DNA of 16,590 nt from Alphaproteobacteria bacterium (GCA_028289725.1 JANQOH010000242.1:1-16590); one strand, 5' to 3'; shown: positions 6,570 through 14,171, counted from the first letter of the stretch. Notes: generated by a model from the sequence alone, not told the origin. Program-made: numbers and translations.

Positions 6570-7191
6570 GCGTCACCTTTCGCCCGCGCCCTTTCGGCGC
6601 CGCCTCGCCCCAACGCGCGACCGTGCCGGCCTCCAAATCGAACAAATCCAGCACCCGGCCAAGGGTGTGATCGACCATCTCGTCCAAACTCTCCGGCCGC
6701 GCGTAAAACGCCGGGACTGGCGGTGCAATGATAACGCCCAGCTCGGCAAGGCGCGTCATGTTCGAAAGATGGATTGCGTGCAGCGGCGTTTCGCGCACCA
6801 TTAAGACAAGCCTTCGCTGTTCTTTTAGAACAACGTCCGCCGCCCGCGTGAGGAGGTTGCCGCACAGGCCGGTCGCGATTTCGGACATGCTGCGCACCGA
6901 ACAAGGCGCAACGATCATGCCAAGCGTCGGATAGGAGCCGCTCGACAACGAGGCGCCGAGATCATCAACCTTGTGGACCACATCGGCCTTTTTCTTGACA
7001 TCGGCGACCTTGAAATCGGTTTCGTAAGCCAGCGTGACCTCGGCCGTGCGCGTCATGACCAAATGGGTCTCCACGGGCAAAGGCTTGAGCAGGTCGAGGA
7101 GGCGAACGCCGTAAATCGAACCCGAAGCGCCACTGATCCCGACGATCAGTCGCGGCGGCCGATCTGATGCGCTTTGGCGCACGGCGGCCAT
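6559..7191 (-). CDS. ubiX: UbiX-type flavin prenyltransferase
   Basis: UbiX joins dimethylallyl phosphate to reduced FMN, making the prenylated flavin used by UbiD decarboxylases in ubiquinone synthesis. The 210-residue product has the Rossmann-like start IVGISGASGSIYGVRLL (GISGASG 18-24), SSGSYPT (83-89), MIVAPCS (92-98), the RETPL motif (133-137) and PPVPAFY (157-163), all hallmarks of UbiX/Pad1. The C-terminal 20 residues are basic (RGRGRKVTPKR). The gene starts 2 nt after the hldE stop, so it is the last gene of that operon. No ubiD is in the window. Confidence 0.95.
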   Translation of the reverse strand: MAAVRQSASDRPPRLIVGISGASGSIYGVRLLDLLKPLPVETHLVMTRTAEVTLAYETDFKVADVKKKADVVHKVDDLGASLSSGSYPTLGMIVAPCSVRSMSEIATGLCGNLLTRAADVVLKEQRRLVLMVRETPLHAIHLSNMTRLAELGVIIAPPVPAFYARPESLDEMVDHTLGRVLDLFDLEAGTVARWGEAAPKGRGRKVTPKR

Positions 7192-7193
7192 GG

Positions 7194-8654
7194 CTAACGC
7201 CCTATCCGGGCGATGGTTTCGCTGGTGCTGTGTCCCGGCTCCAGGTCCGCAAGCAGCACGCGGCCGCCATAGCCGGTCACCAAGTCGCCACCAACCACTT
7301 CGGACAGTGCGTAGTCGGCCCCCTTAACCAGAACATCGGGCCGCAACCGTTCGATCAACCGCAAGGGCGTGTCTTCGCTGAACACAACGACAAGGTCGAC
7401 GAACTCGACGGAAGCCAGCACCATCGCCCGCGCGGCCTCCAGCTGAACCGGCCGGTCGGCGCCTTTCAAGCGAGTGACCGACGCATCGCTGTTCAATCCC
7501 ACAACCAAACGGTCACAAGCGGCCCGCGCCTGACGCAGCAGTGACAGATGGCCGGGGTGCAGCAAATCGAAGCAGCCGTTCGTAAATCCAATGCGCGCGC
7601 CTTGGTGCCGCCATCGGTCGACGCGTTCCAAGGCACGATCGCCGGCAAGCACCTTGTTGTCATGGTCGAGCACAGTGCCGCGCCGGAGGGCCTGCGCGAG
7701 ATCCGCGCGGTGCACTGTGGCGGTCCCAACCTTGCCGACCACAATACCGGCCGCCGCGTTCGCGAGCCTGGCGGCGTCCGCCTTCGCGAAGCCGCCGGCC
7801 CAGGCCGCGGCGAATGCCGCGACAACCGTATCGCCGGCGCCCGACACGTCGAACACTTCTTGGGCGCGCGCGGCCATTTCGTCATAACCGTCCGCGTCGA
7901 CCAGAACCATGCCGTCTTGACCGCGCGTGACCAACACCGCGTCGATGCCGCAGCTTCCGCGCACGGTTTCCGCGGCGGCAACCGCGTCGGATTCCGATTG
8001 GGTTGGCATGCGCGTTGCGGCGGCGAGTTCATGCCGATTCGGCGTAATCACCGCCGCGCCTCGATACACTGAGAAATCCGCGCCCTTTGGATCGACAATG
8101 ACCGGCCGTCCCAACGCCTTGGCTTTTGACATCACCGCGTCCAGCACCGGTGCACACAGCACGCCTTTGCCATAATCGGACAAGACAACGAGGTCGCAGG
8201 ATTCGACCGCATCGGCCGCGGTCCGTGCCACGTCGCCCGCGATTGAGTCGGACAGCGCCGTGTCCGCCTCGTGGTCGGCGCGAAGCAACTGTTGGCCGGC
8301 CGCTATGAAGCGACTCTTGATGGTCGATTTGCGTCCGGATTCGCTGAGCAAATACGGCTCGACGCCGGACTCCGCCGCGATCATGCCCACCAAGTCGCGC
8401 CCTTCGGCATCGTCGCCGACAACCGACACAAAGACAACGCCCGCGCCCAGTGAAACGAGGTTGCGAACTACGTTTCCGGCACCGCCCAGCATGGTGGCTT
8501 CGCGATCCACGCGCAGCACGGGGATTGGCGCTTCCGGCGAAATGCGCCCCACCGGCCCGTAGAGAAACCGATCGAGCATCAAGTCGCCCACGCACAAGAC
8601 GCGCGCGTCGCTGAACTGACTCAGATTGCCTGCCAAGGCCGCCAAATCAGACAC
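7194..8654 (-). CDS. hldE: Bifunctional heptose-7-phosphate kinase / heptose-1-phosphate adenylyltransferase
   Basis: HldE makes ADP-heptose for the LPS inner core. Domain 1 (about 1-320) is a PfkB-type kinase with GGAGN (57-61), SDYGKGVL and the anion-hole motif DVSGAGDT (269-276). Domain 2 (about 335-486) is a cytidylyltransferase-like adenylyltransferase with TNGCFDLLHPGHL (358-370) and VKGADY before the C-terminus. Both active sites look intact, and the length of 486 matches fused HldE. I prefer the GTG at 8654, which is 8 nt from an AGG repeat. A TTG at 8660, listed by a longest-frame rule, sits too close to that site. It starts 30 nt after the trcR stop and is co-transcribed with ubiX. 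Confidence 0.95.
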   Translation of the reverse strand: MSDLAALAGNLSQFSDARVLCVGDLMLDRFLYGPVGRISPEAPIPVLRVDREATMLGGAGNVVRNLVSLGAGVVFVSVVGDDAEGRDLVGMIAAESGVEPYLLSESGRKSTIKSRFIAAGQQLLRADHEADTALSDSIAGDVARTAADAVESCDLVVLSDYGKGVLCAPVLDAVMSKAKALGRPVIVDPKGADFSVYRGAAVITPNRHELAAATRMPTQSESDAVAAAETVRGSCGIDAVLVTRGQDGMVLVDADGYDEMAARAQEVFDVSGAGDTVVAAFAAAWAGGFAKADAARLANAAAGIVVGKVGTATVHRADLAQALRRGTVLDHDNKVLAGDRALERVDRWRHQGARIGFTNGCFDLLHPGHLSLLRQARAACDRLVVGLNSDASVTRLKGADRPVQLEAARAMVLASVEFVDLVVVFSEDTPLRLIERLRPDVLVKGADYALSEVVGGDLVTGYGGRVLLADLEPGHSTSETIARIGR

Positions 8655-8684
8655 GATCAAAACCTACCTGGGCAACCGTGTTCG

Positions 8685-9380
8685 CTAAATCTGGTCTTCG
8701 CCGGGCGCGCGCGTCATGTCCGTCTCCGTTTCCGGAACCGGCACGCCCGCCGGCGCCTCCGATGCGGTGTCCGTCGCGCCCTCTTCACTTTCTGCAGGGG
8801 CCGACTCTACCGCCGGTGCCTCGGAGGCTGTGGCACCTTTCTTCGATCCTTCCTTACGCGCGATCCGCCGACGCGCGCGCGCGAGTTGATCCTCCAGCTC
8901 GGTCTGGCTGCAAATGCCCAGCAAAACCGGGTCACGCGCCTGAATATTGCTGATGTTCCAGTGGGTCCGGCTTCGGACCGCTTCGATCGTCGGCTTGGTC
9001 GTGCCGATCAACTTGCAAATTTGCGCGTCGGTCAGCTCCGGCGTGTATTTCAGCAGCCAACTGATCGCGTCCGGCCGGTCGCCCCGTTTCGATACGGGCG
9101 TGTAACGCGGACCCTTGCGCCGCGGCACCGCCGGCACGTCGCTTTGGCGGCCTTCCAATTTGACCTTCGAATCCGCCTCGCCACGCGTAATCTCCTCGCG
9201 CGTGATCTGGCCATTCGCAATCGGGTCGAGCCCGACAATACCAACCGCCACTTCTCCATCGGCGATACCCTGGACCTCAAGCGGATGGAGATTGCAGAAC
9301 TCGGCGATCTGATCGAAGGTCAAAGTTGTGTTTTCAACCAGCCAAACGGCCGTCGCCTTCGGCATCAGGGGCTGCGCCAT
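8685..9380 (-). CDS. trcR: DUF1013 / TrcR-like cell-cycle transcriptional regulator
   Basis: The conserved core matches DUF1013: MPKATAVWLVENTTLTFDQIAEFC at the start, an AVGIVGLDPIANGQIT segment, then the block DAISWLLKYTPELTDAQICKLIGTTKPTIEAVRSRTHWN. Two helix-turn-helix-like regions are seen at about 21-42 and 116-140. In Caulobacter the homologue TrcR is a conserved regulator connected with CtrA-dependent cell-cycle control. The ATG at 9380 is chosen over an upstream in-frame start because AAAGGA sits 8 nt upstream and the family begins there. Residues 178-231 form a low-complexity tail rich in Ala, Glu, Pro and Thr, longer than the folded core needs. The regulon here is unknown. Confidence 0.88.
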   Translation of the reverse strand: MAQPLMPKATAVWLVENTTLTFDQIAEFCNLHPLEVQGIADGEVAVGIVGLDPIANGQITREEITRGEADSKVKLEGRQSDVPAVPRRKGPRYTPVSKRGDRPDAISWLLKYTPELTDAQICKLIGTTKPTIEAVRSRTHWNISNIQARDPVLLGICSQTELEDQLARARRRIARKEGSKKGATASEAPAVESAPAESEEGATDTASEAPAGVPVPETETDMTRAPGEDQI

Positions 9381-9449
9381 TCCTGAAGTCCTTTCAAATT
9401 GTGGCTGCTTGCGCGCCGACCCCGCCTGCCGGCCCACATGATTGGTTCG

Positions 9450-9455
9450 AATATA
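9450..9455 (-). promoter_or_regulatory. Candidate -10 element of the trcR promoter
   Basis: On the minus strand TATATT lies in the 119-nt spacer between the MDR stop and the trcR ATG, predicting a leader of about 63 nt. The -35 region is poor, so the evidence is limited to one hexamer and position. It would make trcR-hldE-ubiX a unit separable from the two genes upstream. Confidence 0.3.
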
Positions 9456-9499
9456 GTGGTTGCGCGCCGATGGCGAAAGGCATCCGCACGCCTTATGAC

Positions 9500-10498
9500 C
9501 TATGCCGTTAGCACGATCTTACCAATGTGATCCCCAGCCTCCATCAGGGCATGAGCTTCGCCCGCTTGATCAAGGGGAAACACTTTATGAATCAATGGCT
9601 TTACCCTGTTATTTTCAAGTAACGGCCAAACCTTTGATTGAAGCGATCTGGCGATCGCCGCTTTCTCGGTGATGGTGCGCGGACGCAGTGTGCTGCCGGT
9701 AATCGTGTGCCGATTGCGCATCAGTCCAAAAATATCGATCTCCGCGGACATGCCGCCCATGACGGCGATAATCGATAAGCGCCCGCTCTCGGCCAGCGCG
9801 TTGAGATTTCTTTGCACGTAGGGCCCGGCGACCATATCCAGGATGACATCGACCCCTCGCCCGTCGGTGGCCGCCTTCACAACCTCGACAAAATCCTCTT
9901 CTCGGTAGTTGATCGCGCGTTCCGCACCGAGCGACAGACAGGCTTCGCACTTTGCGTCATTACCGGCGGTCGCAAACACCCGCGCACCGAACGCGACACC
10001 CAATTGAATCGCGACGGTTCCAATTCCGCTGGAGCCGCCATGGACCAGCAGGCTTTCGCCGGCGGACAAACACGCCCGATCGAACATGTTCGTCCAAACC
10101 GTGAAGAAGGTCTCCGGCAATGCCGCCGCTTTGACCGCGTCAAAGCCCTTCGGATAGGGCAAGGCTTGCGGCGCGGGCGTTAGACAATAGTGCGCATAGC
10201 CGCCGCCCGGCGTCAGTGCGCAGACGTCTTCGCCCACCATGGACGGCGCGACTCCGGGCCCCACAGACACAACTTGGCCGGCCACTTCGAGCCCCGGTAA
10301 GTCGGACGCGCCGGGCGGCGGCGGATAGGCGCCCGCGCGTTGGAGAAGATCCGGACGGTTGACGCCCGCTGCTTCGACTTTGATGAGAATTTCACCGTGC
10401 CCGGGCCTGGGCACCGGGCGTTCGGTCACTTTCAACACCTCGGGGCCGCCGGGCGAAGATATCTCGACCGCGGCCATGGTCTCGGGGATCGATGTCAC
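9500..10498 (-). CDS. Zinc-free MDR family NAD(P)H quinone oxidoreductase (PIG3-like)
   Basis: The 332-residue product follows the quinone oxidoreductase/PIG3 pattern of the medium-chain dehydrogenase superfamily: GVNRPDLLQRAGAYPPPPGASDLPGLEVAG (46-75), the PETFFTVWTNMFD segment, then the Rossmann loop HGGSSGIGTVAIQLG (153-167). The structural zinc Cys cluster and catalytic zinc ligands of alcohol dehydrogenases are absent, so it should act as an NADPH-dependent reductase of quinones or enones. The start is a GTG whose last bases form the stop of the preceding gene (GTGA overlap). An ATG seven codons in (MAAVEIS) is the alternative. Confidence 0.9.
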   Translation of the reverse strand: MTSIPETMAAVEISSPGGPEVLKVTERPVPRPGHGEILIKVEAAGVNRPDLLQRAGAYPPPPGASDLPGLEVAGQVVSVGPGVAPSMVGEDVCALTPGGGYAHYCLTPAPQALPYPKGFDAVKAAALPETFFTVWTNMFDRACLSAGESLLVHGGSSGIGTVAIQLGVAFGARVFATAGNDAKCEACLSLGAERAINYREEDFVEVVKAATDGRGVDVILDMVAGPYVQRNLNALAESGRLSIIAVMGGMSAEIDIFGLMRNRHTITGSTLRPRTITEKAAIARSLQSKVWPLLENNRVKPLIHKVFPLDQAGEAHALMEAGDHIGKIVLTA

Positions 10499-11370
10499 GG
10501 TGTGAGAACCATGTTCTCGCGGGCAACAATGCTCCCAGGGCGCGTCTTCTCCACGTCGCTTGCAATCGCGTCCATGAATTCGTCGTCATGGTCGGGATCG
10601 TGATGGAAGACGACGAAAGTGCCCACGTTCGCCATGTCGGCGAGCCGCGCCCCTTCTTGCCAAGTGGAATGCCCCCACCCTTTGCGCTCAGGATACTCGG
10701 CGTCCGTGTAGGTGGAGTCGTAGATGAAGTAGTCCGTGCCTTCGATCAGCTTCAGGATATTCTCATCCGGCTCACCCGGAACATGCTCGGTATCGGTGAC
10801 GTAGCAGATCGACTTGCCGCCATATTCAATCCGATATCCGGTCGCGCGATTGGGATGATTGAGCGGCGCGGTCCGCATGGTGATGCCGTCACCGGGATCG
10901 AGCGTGTCACCCGCTTGAAAATCCTCGAACTCAAGCTTCGCGCGCATCGTGTCAATCGGAATGGGAAACAGTGGATCCATCATGAGGTAGATGAGCACCT
11001 CGCGCACGGTCCGCTCCGGCAGTAAATGGCCGGCCCAAATGCGCACTTCATTGCCGGGATCAAACGCGGGCGCGAAAAATGGAAAACCACAAATGTGATC
11101 AAAATGGGTGTGCGTGAAGAACAGATCGGTCTTAAACCCGCCGCCGACGACGCCACGGTTCGACGTCAAGTCCGCGCCAAATGCGTGAATACCGGTGCCG
11201 GCATCAAAGATCAGTAAACGGTCGCCGCACCCAACTTCCAAACAGGAGGTGTTGCCGCCATAACGCATGGTCTTTTCGCCGGGACAAGCAATGCTGCCGC
11301 GAACGCCCCAGAACCGAACGTAGAAATCTTGATTGTCAGACAAGCCCCACGCTTTATCCGAAAGCGCCAT
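10495..11370 (-). CDS. MBL-fold metallo-hydrolase
   Basis: The product (291 residues from the ATG at 11370) has the metallo-beta-lactamase motif THTHFDH (86-92), His171 in PLNHP, Asp193 in VTDTEH and late His residues in VFHHDPDHDDE. A two-metal centre is therefore complete. The opening YVRFWGVRGSIACPG...RYGGNTSC is typical of a proteobacterial subfamily related to PhnP/phosphodiesterase-like enzymes; the substrate is not known. The frame stays open to an ATG at 11475, adding 35 residues with a hydrophobic stretch (RIVIGPAVGGISAFSHIVFGW). I chose 11370 because homologues start near there, but neither start has a good ribosome-binding site. Its TGA overlaps the GTG of the MDR gene. Confidence 0.85.
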   Translation of the reverse strand: MALSDKAWGLSDNQDFYVRFWGVRGSIACPGEKTMRYGGNTSCLEVGCGDRLLIFDAGTGIHAFGADLTSNRGVVGGGFKTDLFFTHTHFDHICGFPFFAPAFDPGNEVRIWAGHLLPERTVREVLIYLMMDPLFPIPIDTMRAKLEFEDFQAGDTLDPGDGITMRTAPLNHPNRATGYRIEYGGKSICYVTDTEHVPGEPDENILKLIEGTDYFIYDSTYTDAEYPERKGWGHSTWQEGARLADMANVGTFVVFHHDPDHDDEFMDAIASDVEKTRPGSIVARENMVLTP

Positions 11371-11571
11371 GATGTGGCGCCCGTCGGCCCTTCCGTTCCA
11401 CCCAAACACGATGTGGGAAAATGCGCTGATTCCCCCGACAGCCGGTCCGATGACGATACGCAAACCGGGCTTCATTGCAACCGAGATATTATGGGATAAG
11501 CTTGCTTTCGGCGCACATTGTAGCGTCCAAACGGAAGTGTCAGTCCCATTGATCGAACCGGGCCATCTGAA

Positions 11572-11757
11572 ATGTTTGACGACGAAGACCGCCCCAAAGC
11601 CTCAGACCAAAGTTTCCCGCGCCAGCTCGACGCGCTCTCGATCGATGGCTTGAAAGAGTATATCGCCGAATTGGAAGCGGAGATTGCTCGCGTTCAGGAA
11701 GAGGTCTCAAAGAAAGAGCAATTGAATGTCGCGGCGGACAAATTCTTCAAACAGTGA
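11572..11757 (+). CDS. DUF1192 family small protein
   Basis: The 61-residue protein has the DUF1192 layout: an acidic, variable N-terminus (MFDDEDRP), the LSIDGLKEYIAELEAEIARVQEEVSKKE coiled-coil helix and a short tail ending FF. No enzyme motif is present, and the function is not established. It diverges from the MBL gene across a 201-nt spacer (96 nt if the MBL gene starts at 11475) and is followed by weak T-rich hairpins. There is no clear Shine-Dalgarno sequence. Confidence 0.8.
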   Translation: MFDDEDRPKASDQSFPRQLDALSIDGLKEYIAELEAEIARVQEEVSKKEQLNVAADKFFKQ

Positions 11758-11763
11758 ATTTTT

Positions 11764-11783
11764 GCGGAATACTGCCGTTTTTT
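11764..11783 (+). terminator. Weak T-rich hairpin after the DUF1192 gene
   Basis: GCGG (11764-11767) can pair with CCGT (11775-11778, one G-U pair) around a 7-nt loop, followed by a run of six T. The stem is only 4 bp, so it would be a weak terminator 6 nt after the DUF1192 stop. An alternative weak hairpin pairs GCCG (11774-11777) with CGGC (11794-11797) before a T5 run. Confidence 0.35.
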
Positions 11784-11816
11784 GGTTAATTGGCGGCCCT
11801 TTTTGGTGAAATAGAC

Positions 11817-11845
11817 TTGACGTTGCTCTGGCCCGATCTAGTTCA
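11817..11845 (+). promoter_or_regulatory. Candidate promoter upstream of the sulfhydrylase leader
   Basis: TTGACG (11817-11822) matches the -35 consensus. At 17 nt spacing the -10 position holds only AGTTCA (11840-11845), a poor match. A start near 11852 would give a transcript of about 100 nt ending at the strong terminator, or a leader of about 210 nt if it is read through. Confidence 0.3.
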
Positions 11846-11921
11846 ATTTATTGGTGAAGCACTGCCGGTTAATTACCCTTATCGACCGGCTCATGCTGAT
11901 GACCTCCCTGTGGACTGACTT

Positions 11922-11950
11922 GGGCCGCCCGTAAATCAGGCGGCCCTTTT
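11922..11950 (+). terminator. Strong intrinsic terminator 110 nt before the sulfhydrylase gene
   Basis: GGGCCGCC (11922-11929) and GGCGGCCC (11939-11946) form a perfect 8-bp GC stem with a 9-nt loop, followed by TTTTGTTTGTT. It is oriented with the downstream gene, so it either ends a short upstream RNA or acts as an attenuator. The descending arm plus T tract is repeated at 11792-11803. Confidence 0.85.
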
Positions 11951-12060
11951 GTTTGTTGGCGCCCGCCCCGCGCCCGGCCACCGAGGGTGTCTGGACCCCG
12001 CGAAGACCGCTGTGTAGGCTCTGCGCCGCTTCGGGCATCTGTGCCTTGCGGGAGGGCGAC

Positions 12061-13356
12061 ATGGCAGCACCTCGATCCTTCAAGTTCGACACCCTTTCCT
12101 TACATGCGGGACAGCATCCGGACGTCGAGTTCGGGGCGCGCGCCGTACCCATCTATCAGACCACATCCTACGTTTTCCCCGATACGGAAACCGCCGCGTC
12201 TCTGTTCAATTTGGAGCGCGCCGGGCATCTCTATTCGCGGATCAGCAATCCGACGGTGGCGGTCCTCGAAGAACGCCTGAGCGCGCTTGAACGCGGCGTC
12301 GGCGGCATCTGTGCTTCGAGTGGTCAGGCGGCCTTGCATCTGGCGGTCGCGACCTTGATGGATGCCGGGTCGCACATTGTCGCTTCAAAGTCGATCTACG
12401 GCGGCAGCTACAACATGATGTGCCACACTCTGCCGCGTTTCGGCATCACCACGACATTCGTCGATCCGCGTGATCCCGCCGCGTTTCGCGACGCCATTCG
12501 GCCCGAGACCCGTCTGTTGTTTGGCGAAACGCTGGGCAATCCGGGCCTCGAGGTTATGGACATCCCGGCGATTGCTGAGATTGCCCATGCCGCGCGGGTG
12601 CCCCTGATGATCGACAACACGTTTGCGACGCCGCATCTATGCCGCCCGGCTGAGCTTGGCGCGGACATCGTTATGCATTCGGCGACCAAGTTTTTAGGTG
12701 GCCACGGCGTGGCCATCGGGGGCGCGCTGATTGATGCCGGGCGTTTCGACTGGGAGCAATCCGGTCTATTTCCGACTTTGACCGAACCCTATGAGGGCTA
12801 TCACGGCCTCGATTTCGCGGAGGAATTCGGGCCCGGCGCCATGATTATGCGCGCCCGCGCCGAAGGGCTCCGTGATTTTGGGTGCTGCATGAGCCCGCAG
12901 AACGCCTTTTACATCACGCTTGGCGTCGAAACGCTGTCGGTTCGCATGCAGCGTCACGTCGCGAATGCGCGCAAAGTGGTCGAGTTTTTGGTCGGGAGCG
13001 ACGCCGTCGAATGGGTGACTTATCCCGAGCTCGAGGACCATCCTGATCATGCGCTAGCAAAACGTTTGCTACCAGATGGTTGTGGCGCGATTTTCTCATT
13101 TGGCATCAAAGGTGGGCGCGAAGCGGGCCGCACTTTCATTGAGCGCCTCAAACTCTTCTCGCACCTAGCAAATGTCGGCGACGCGAAATCACTGGTGATA
13201 CATCCCGCCAGCACCACCCACCAGCAAATGAGCGCCGAGCAGCTCAAGGCCGCCGGCATTGGCGAAGAACTGGTCCGGCTATCGATCGGCCTTGAGGATC
13301 CGGACGACATTATTGCCGATCTAAAACAGGCGCTCCGCGCCTCACAAAAGGCCTGA
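12061..13356 (+). CDS. metY: O-acetylhomoserine sulfhydrylase (aminocarboxypropyltransferase)
   Basis: This PLP enzyme of the Cys/Met metabolism family condenses O-acetylhomoserine with sulfide (or a thiol) to give homocysteine. The 431-residue product shows YSRISNPT (58-65), the PLP-stacking region SSGQAALHLA (86-95), LMIDNTFATP (182-191, Asp185) and SATKFLGGHG (207-216, PLP Lys210). The C-terminal GDAKSLVIHPASTTHQQ block is the substrate carboxylate-binding segment. The long insert DFAEEFGPGAMIMRARAEGLRDFG supports MetY rather than the shorter cystathionine gamma-synthase type. The ATG at 12061 has GGGAGG 5 nt upstream; the longer frame from a TTG at 11953 has no support. The preceding leader carries a terminator. 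Confidence 0.95.
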   Translation: MAAPRSFKFDTLSLHAGQHPDVEFGARAVPIYQTTSYVFPDTETAASLFNLERAGHLYSRISNPTVAVLEERLSALERGVGGICASSGQAALHLAVATLMDAGSHIVASKSIYGGSYNMMCHTLPRFGITTTFVDPRDPAAFRDAIRPETRLLFGETLGNPGLEVMDIPAIAEIAHAARVPLMIDNTFATPHLCRPAELGADIVMHSATKFLGGHGVAIGGALIDAGRFDWEQSGLFPTLTEPYEGYHGLDFAEEFGPGAMIMRARAEGLRDFGCCMSPQNAFYITLGVETLSVRMQRHVANARKVVEFLVGSDAVEWVTYPELEDHPDHALAKRLLPDGCGAIFSFGIKGGREAGRTFIERLKLFSHLANVGDAKSLVIHPASTTHQQMSAEQLKAAGIGEELVRLSIGLEDPDDIIADLKQALRASQKA

Positions 13357-13360
13357 GTCG

Positions 13361-14149
13361 ATGGATGTTGACGTAGCGGGCAAGAAGGTCCACGCCGCGA
13401 CCGGGGGTGTCGCATACGACCCATCGAAACCGACCCTTATATTCATCCACGGTGCCGGCATGGACCATACGGTGTGGGCACTGCAAACGCGCTATTTCGC
13501 CTACAATGGCTGGAGCGTTCTGGCAGTCGATTTGCCGGGCCACGGAAAATCCGACGGCCCGCCGTTGCCGACCATAACCGCCATGGCCGATTGGATATGG
13601 CAGTTGGTGGCGGCCGTCGGATCCGAGAAGGCCGCTTTGGTGGGACATAGCATGGGGGCGCTCACCGCCCTACAAGCCGCCGCGCAGGCGCCTGACAAAA
13701 CGCTCAAACTCGCCCTCGTCGGTGCCTCGGCCGCCATGCCGGTAAACGACGACCTGCTCAATGCAACACGCGACAATCCCGACATGGCGAACGCCATGAT
13801 CGTGTCGTGGGCGTTTGGAGGACGAAGTCAAATTGGCGGCACGCGCGCGCCCGGCATGTGGATGACGGGAAGCGGCCTGCAACTCCTGGCGCGCGCAAAT
13901 GATGGCGTACTGCACAGCGACTTCAACGCCTGCAACGCGTTCCAAGACGGTTTGGATGCAGCGGCCAAAGCGACTTGCCCGGCCCTCGTCCTTTCTGGGG
14001 CGGAGGACGTTATGACGCCCGTGCGCGCGGCCAAGCCCTTGGCCGAGGCCTTGCCCAACAGCCAAATGACTGTGATTGCCGACTGCGGCCACATGTTGAT
14101 GATCGAACAACCCGATCAAACGCTCGACGCACTCAAATCCTTTCTCTAA
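13361..14149 (+). CDS. Alpha/beta-fold hydrolase
   Basis: The 262-residue product is a classical alpha/beta hydrolase. It has the oxyanion segment FIHGAGMDHTVW (28-39), VDLPGHGKSDGP, nucleophile elbow GHSMG (95-99, Ser97), acid Asp216 in SGAEDVMTP and base His244 in DCGHMLMIEQP. The triad is complete, so it should be an active esterase or related hydrolase; the substrate cannot be read from sequence. It begins 4 nt after the metY stop. It is too short to be MetX homoserine acetyltransferase and has GHSMGA instead of the GGSMGG elbow, so its link with methionine synthesis is positional only. A cap domain is suggested at about 125-190. Confidence 0.9.
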   Translation: MDVDVAGKKVHAATGGVAYDPSKPTLIFIHGAGMDHTVWALQTRYFAYNGWSVLAVDLPGHGKSDGPPLPTITAMADWIWQLVAAVGSEKAALVGHSMGALTALQAAAQAPDKTLKLALVGASAAMPVNDDLLNATRDNPDMANAMIVSWAFGGRSQIGGTRAPGMWMTGSGLQLLARANDGVLHSDFNACNAFQDGLDAAAKATCPALVLSGAEDVMTPVRAAKPLAEALPNSQMTVIADCGHMLMIEQPDQTLDALKSFL

Positions 14150-14171
14150 GTCCGACACGAAATCGCGCCGC

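Larger units (their letters stand above)
11758..12060 (+). other. 303-nt gene-free spacer with short repeats, promoter and terminator
   Basis: No credible ORF lies here; the frame from 11953 into the next gene has no upstream ribosome-binding site or family match. The spacer holds four short direct repeats. ACTGCC is at 11771 and 11861, GGTTAATT at 11784 and 11867, TTGGTGAA at 11803 and 11851, and GGCGGCCCTTTT at 11792 and 11939. It also contains a promoter-like TTGACG box and one strong hairpin terminator. The last 110 nt (11951-12060) are C/G-rich with no recognised motif except the GGGAGG ribosome-binding site at 12050-12055. Confidence 0.7.

Noticed and set aside
11896..11902. CTGATGA, the core box of a hammerhead ribozyme
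   Set aside because: There is no GAAA partner and no three-way stem arrangement around it.
11852..12060. SAM-II or SAH riboswitch upstream of metY
   Set aside because: The location is right, but the SAM-II GCTAAA/pseudoknot pattern and the SAH conserved core are not visible. Only an unclassified leader is reported.
11838..12152. 104-codon minus-strand frame across the metY leader and start
   Set aside because: It crosses the metY start and the terminator, and resembles no family I know. Non-coding structure explains the region better.
13361..14149. MetX homoserine O-acetyltransferase next to metY
   Set aside because: At 262 residues it is about 100 shorter than MetX and has GHSMGA rather than GGSMGG at the nucleophile elbow.
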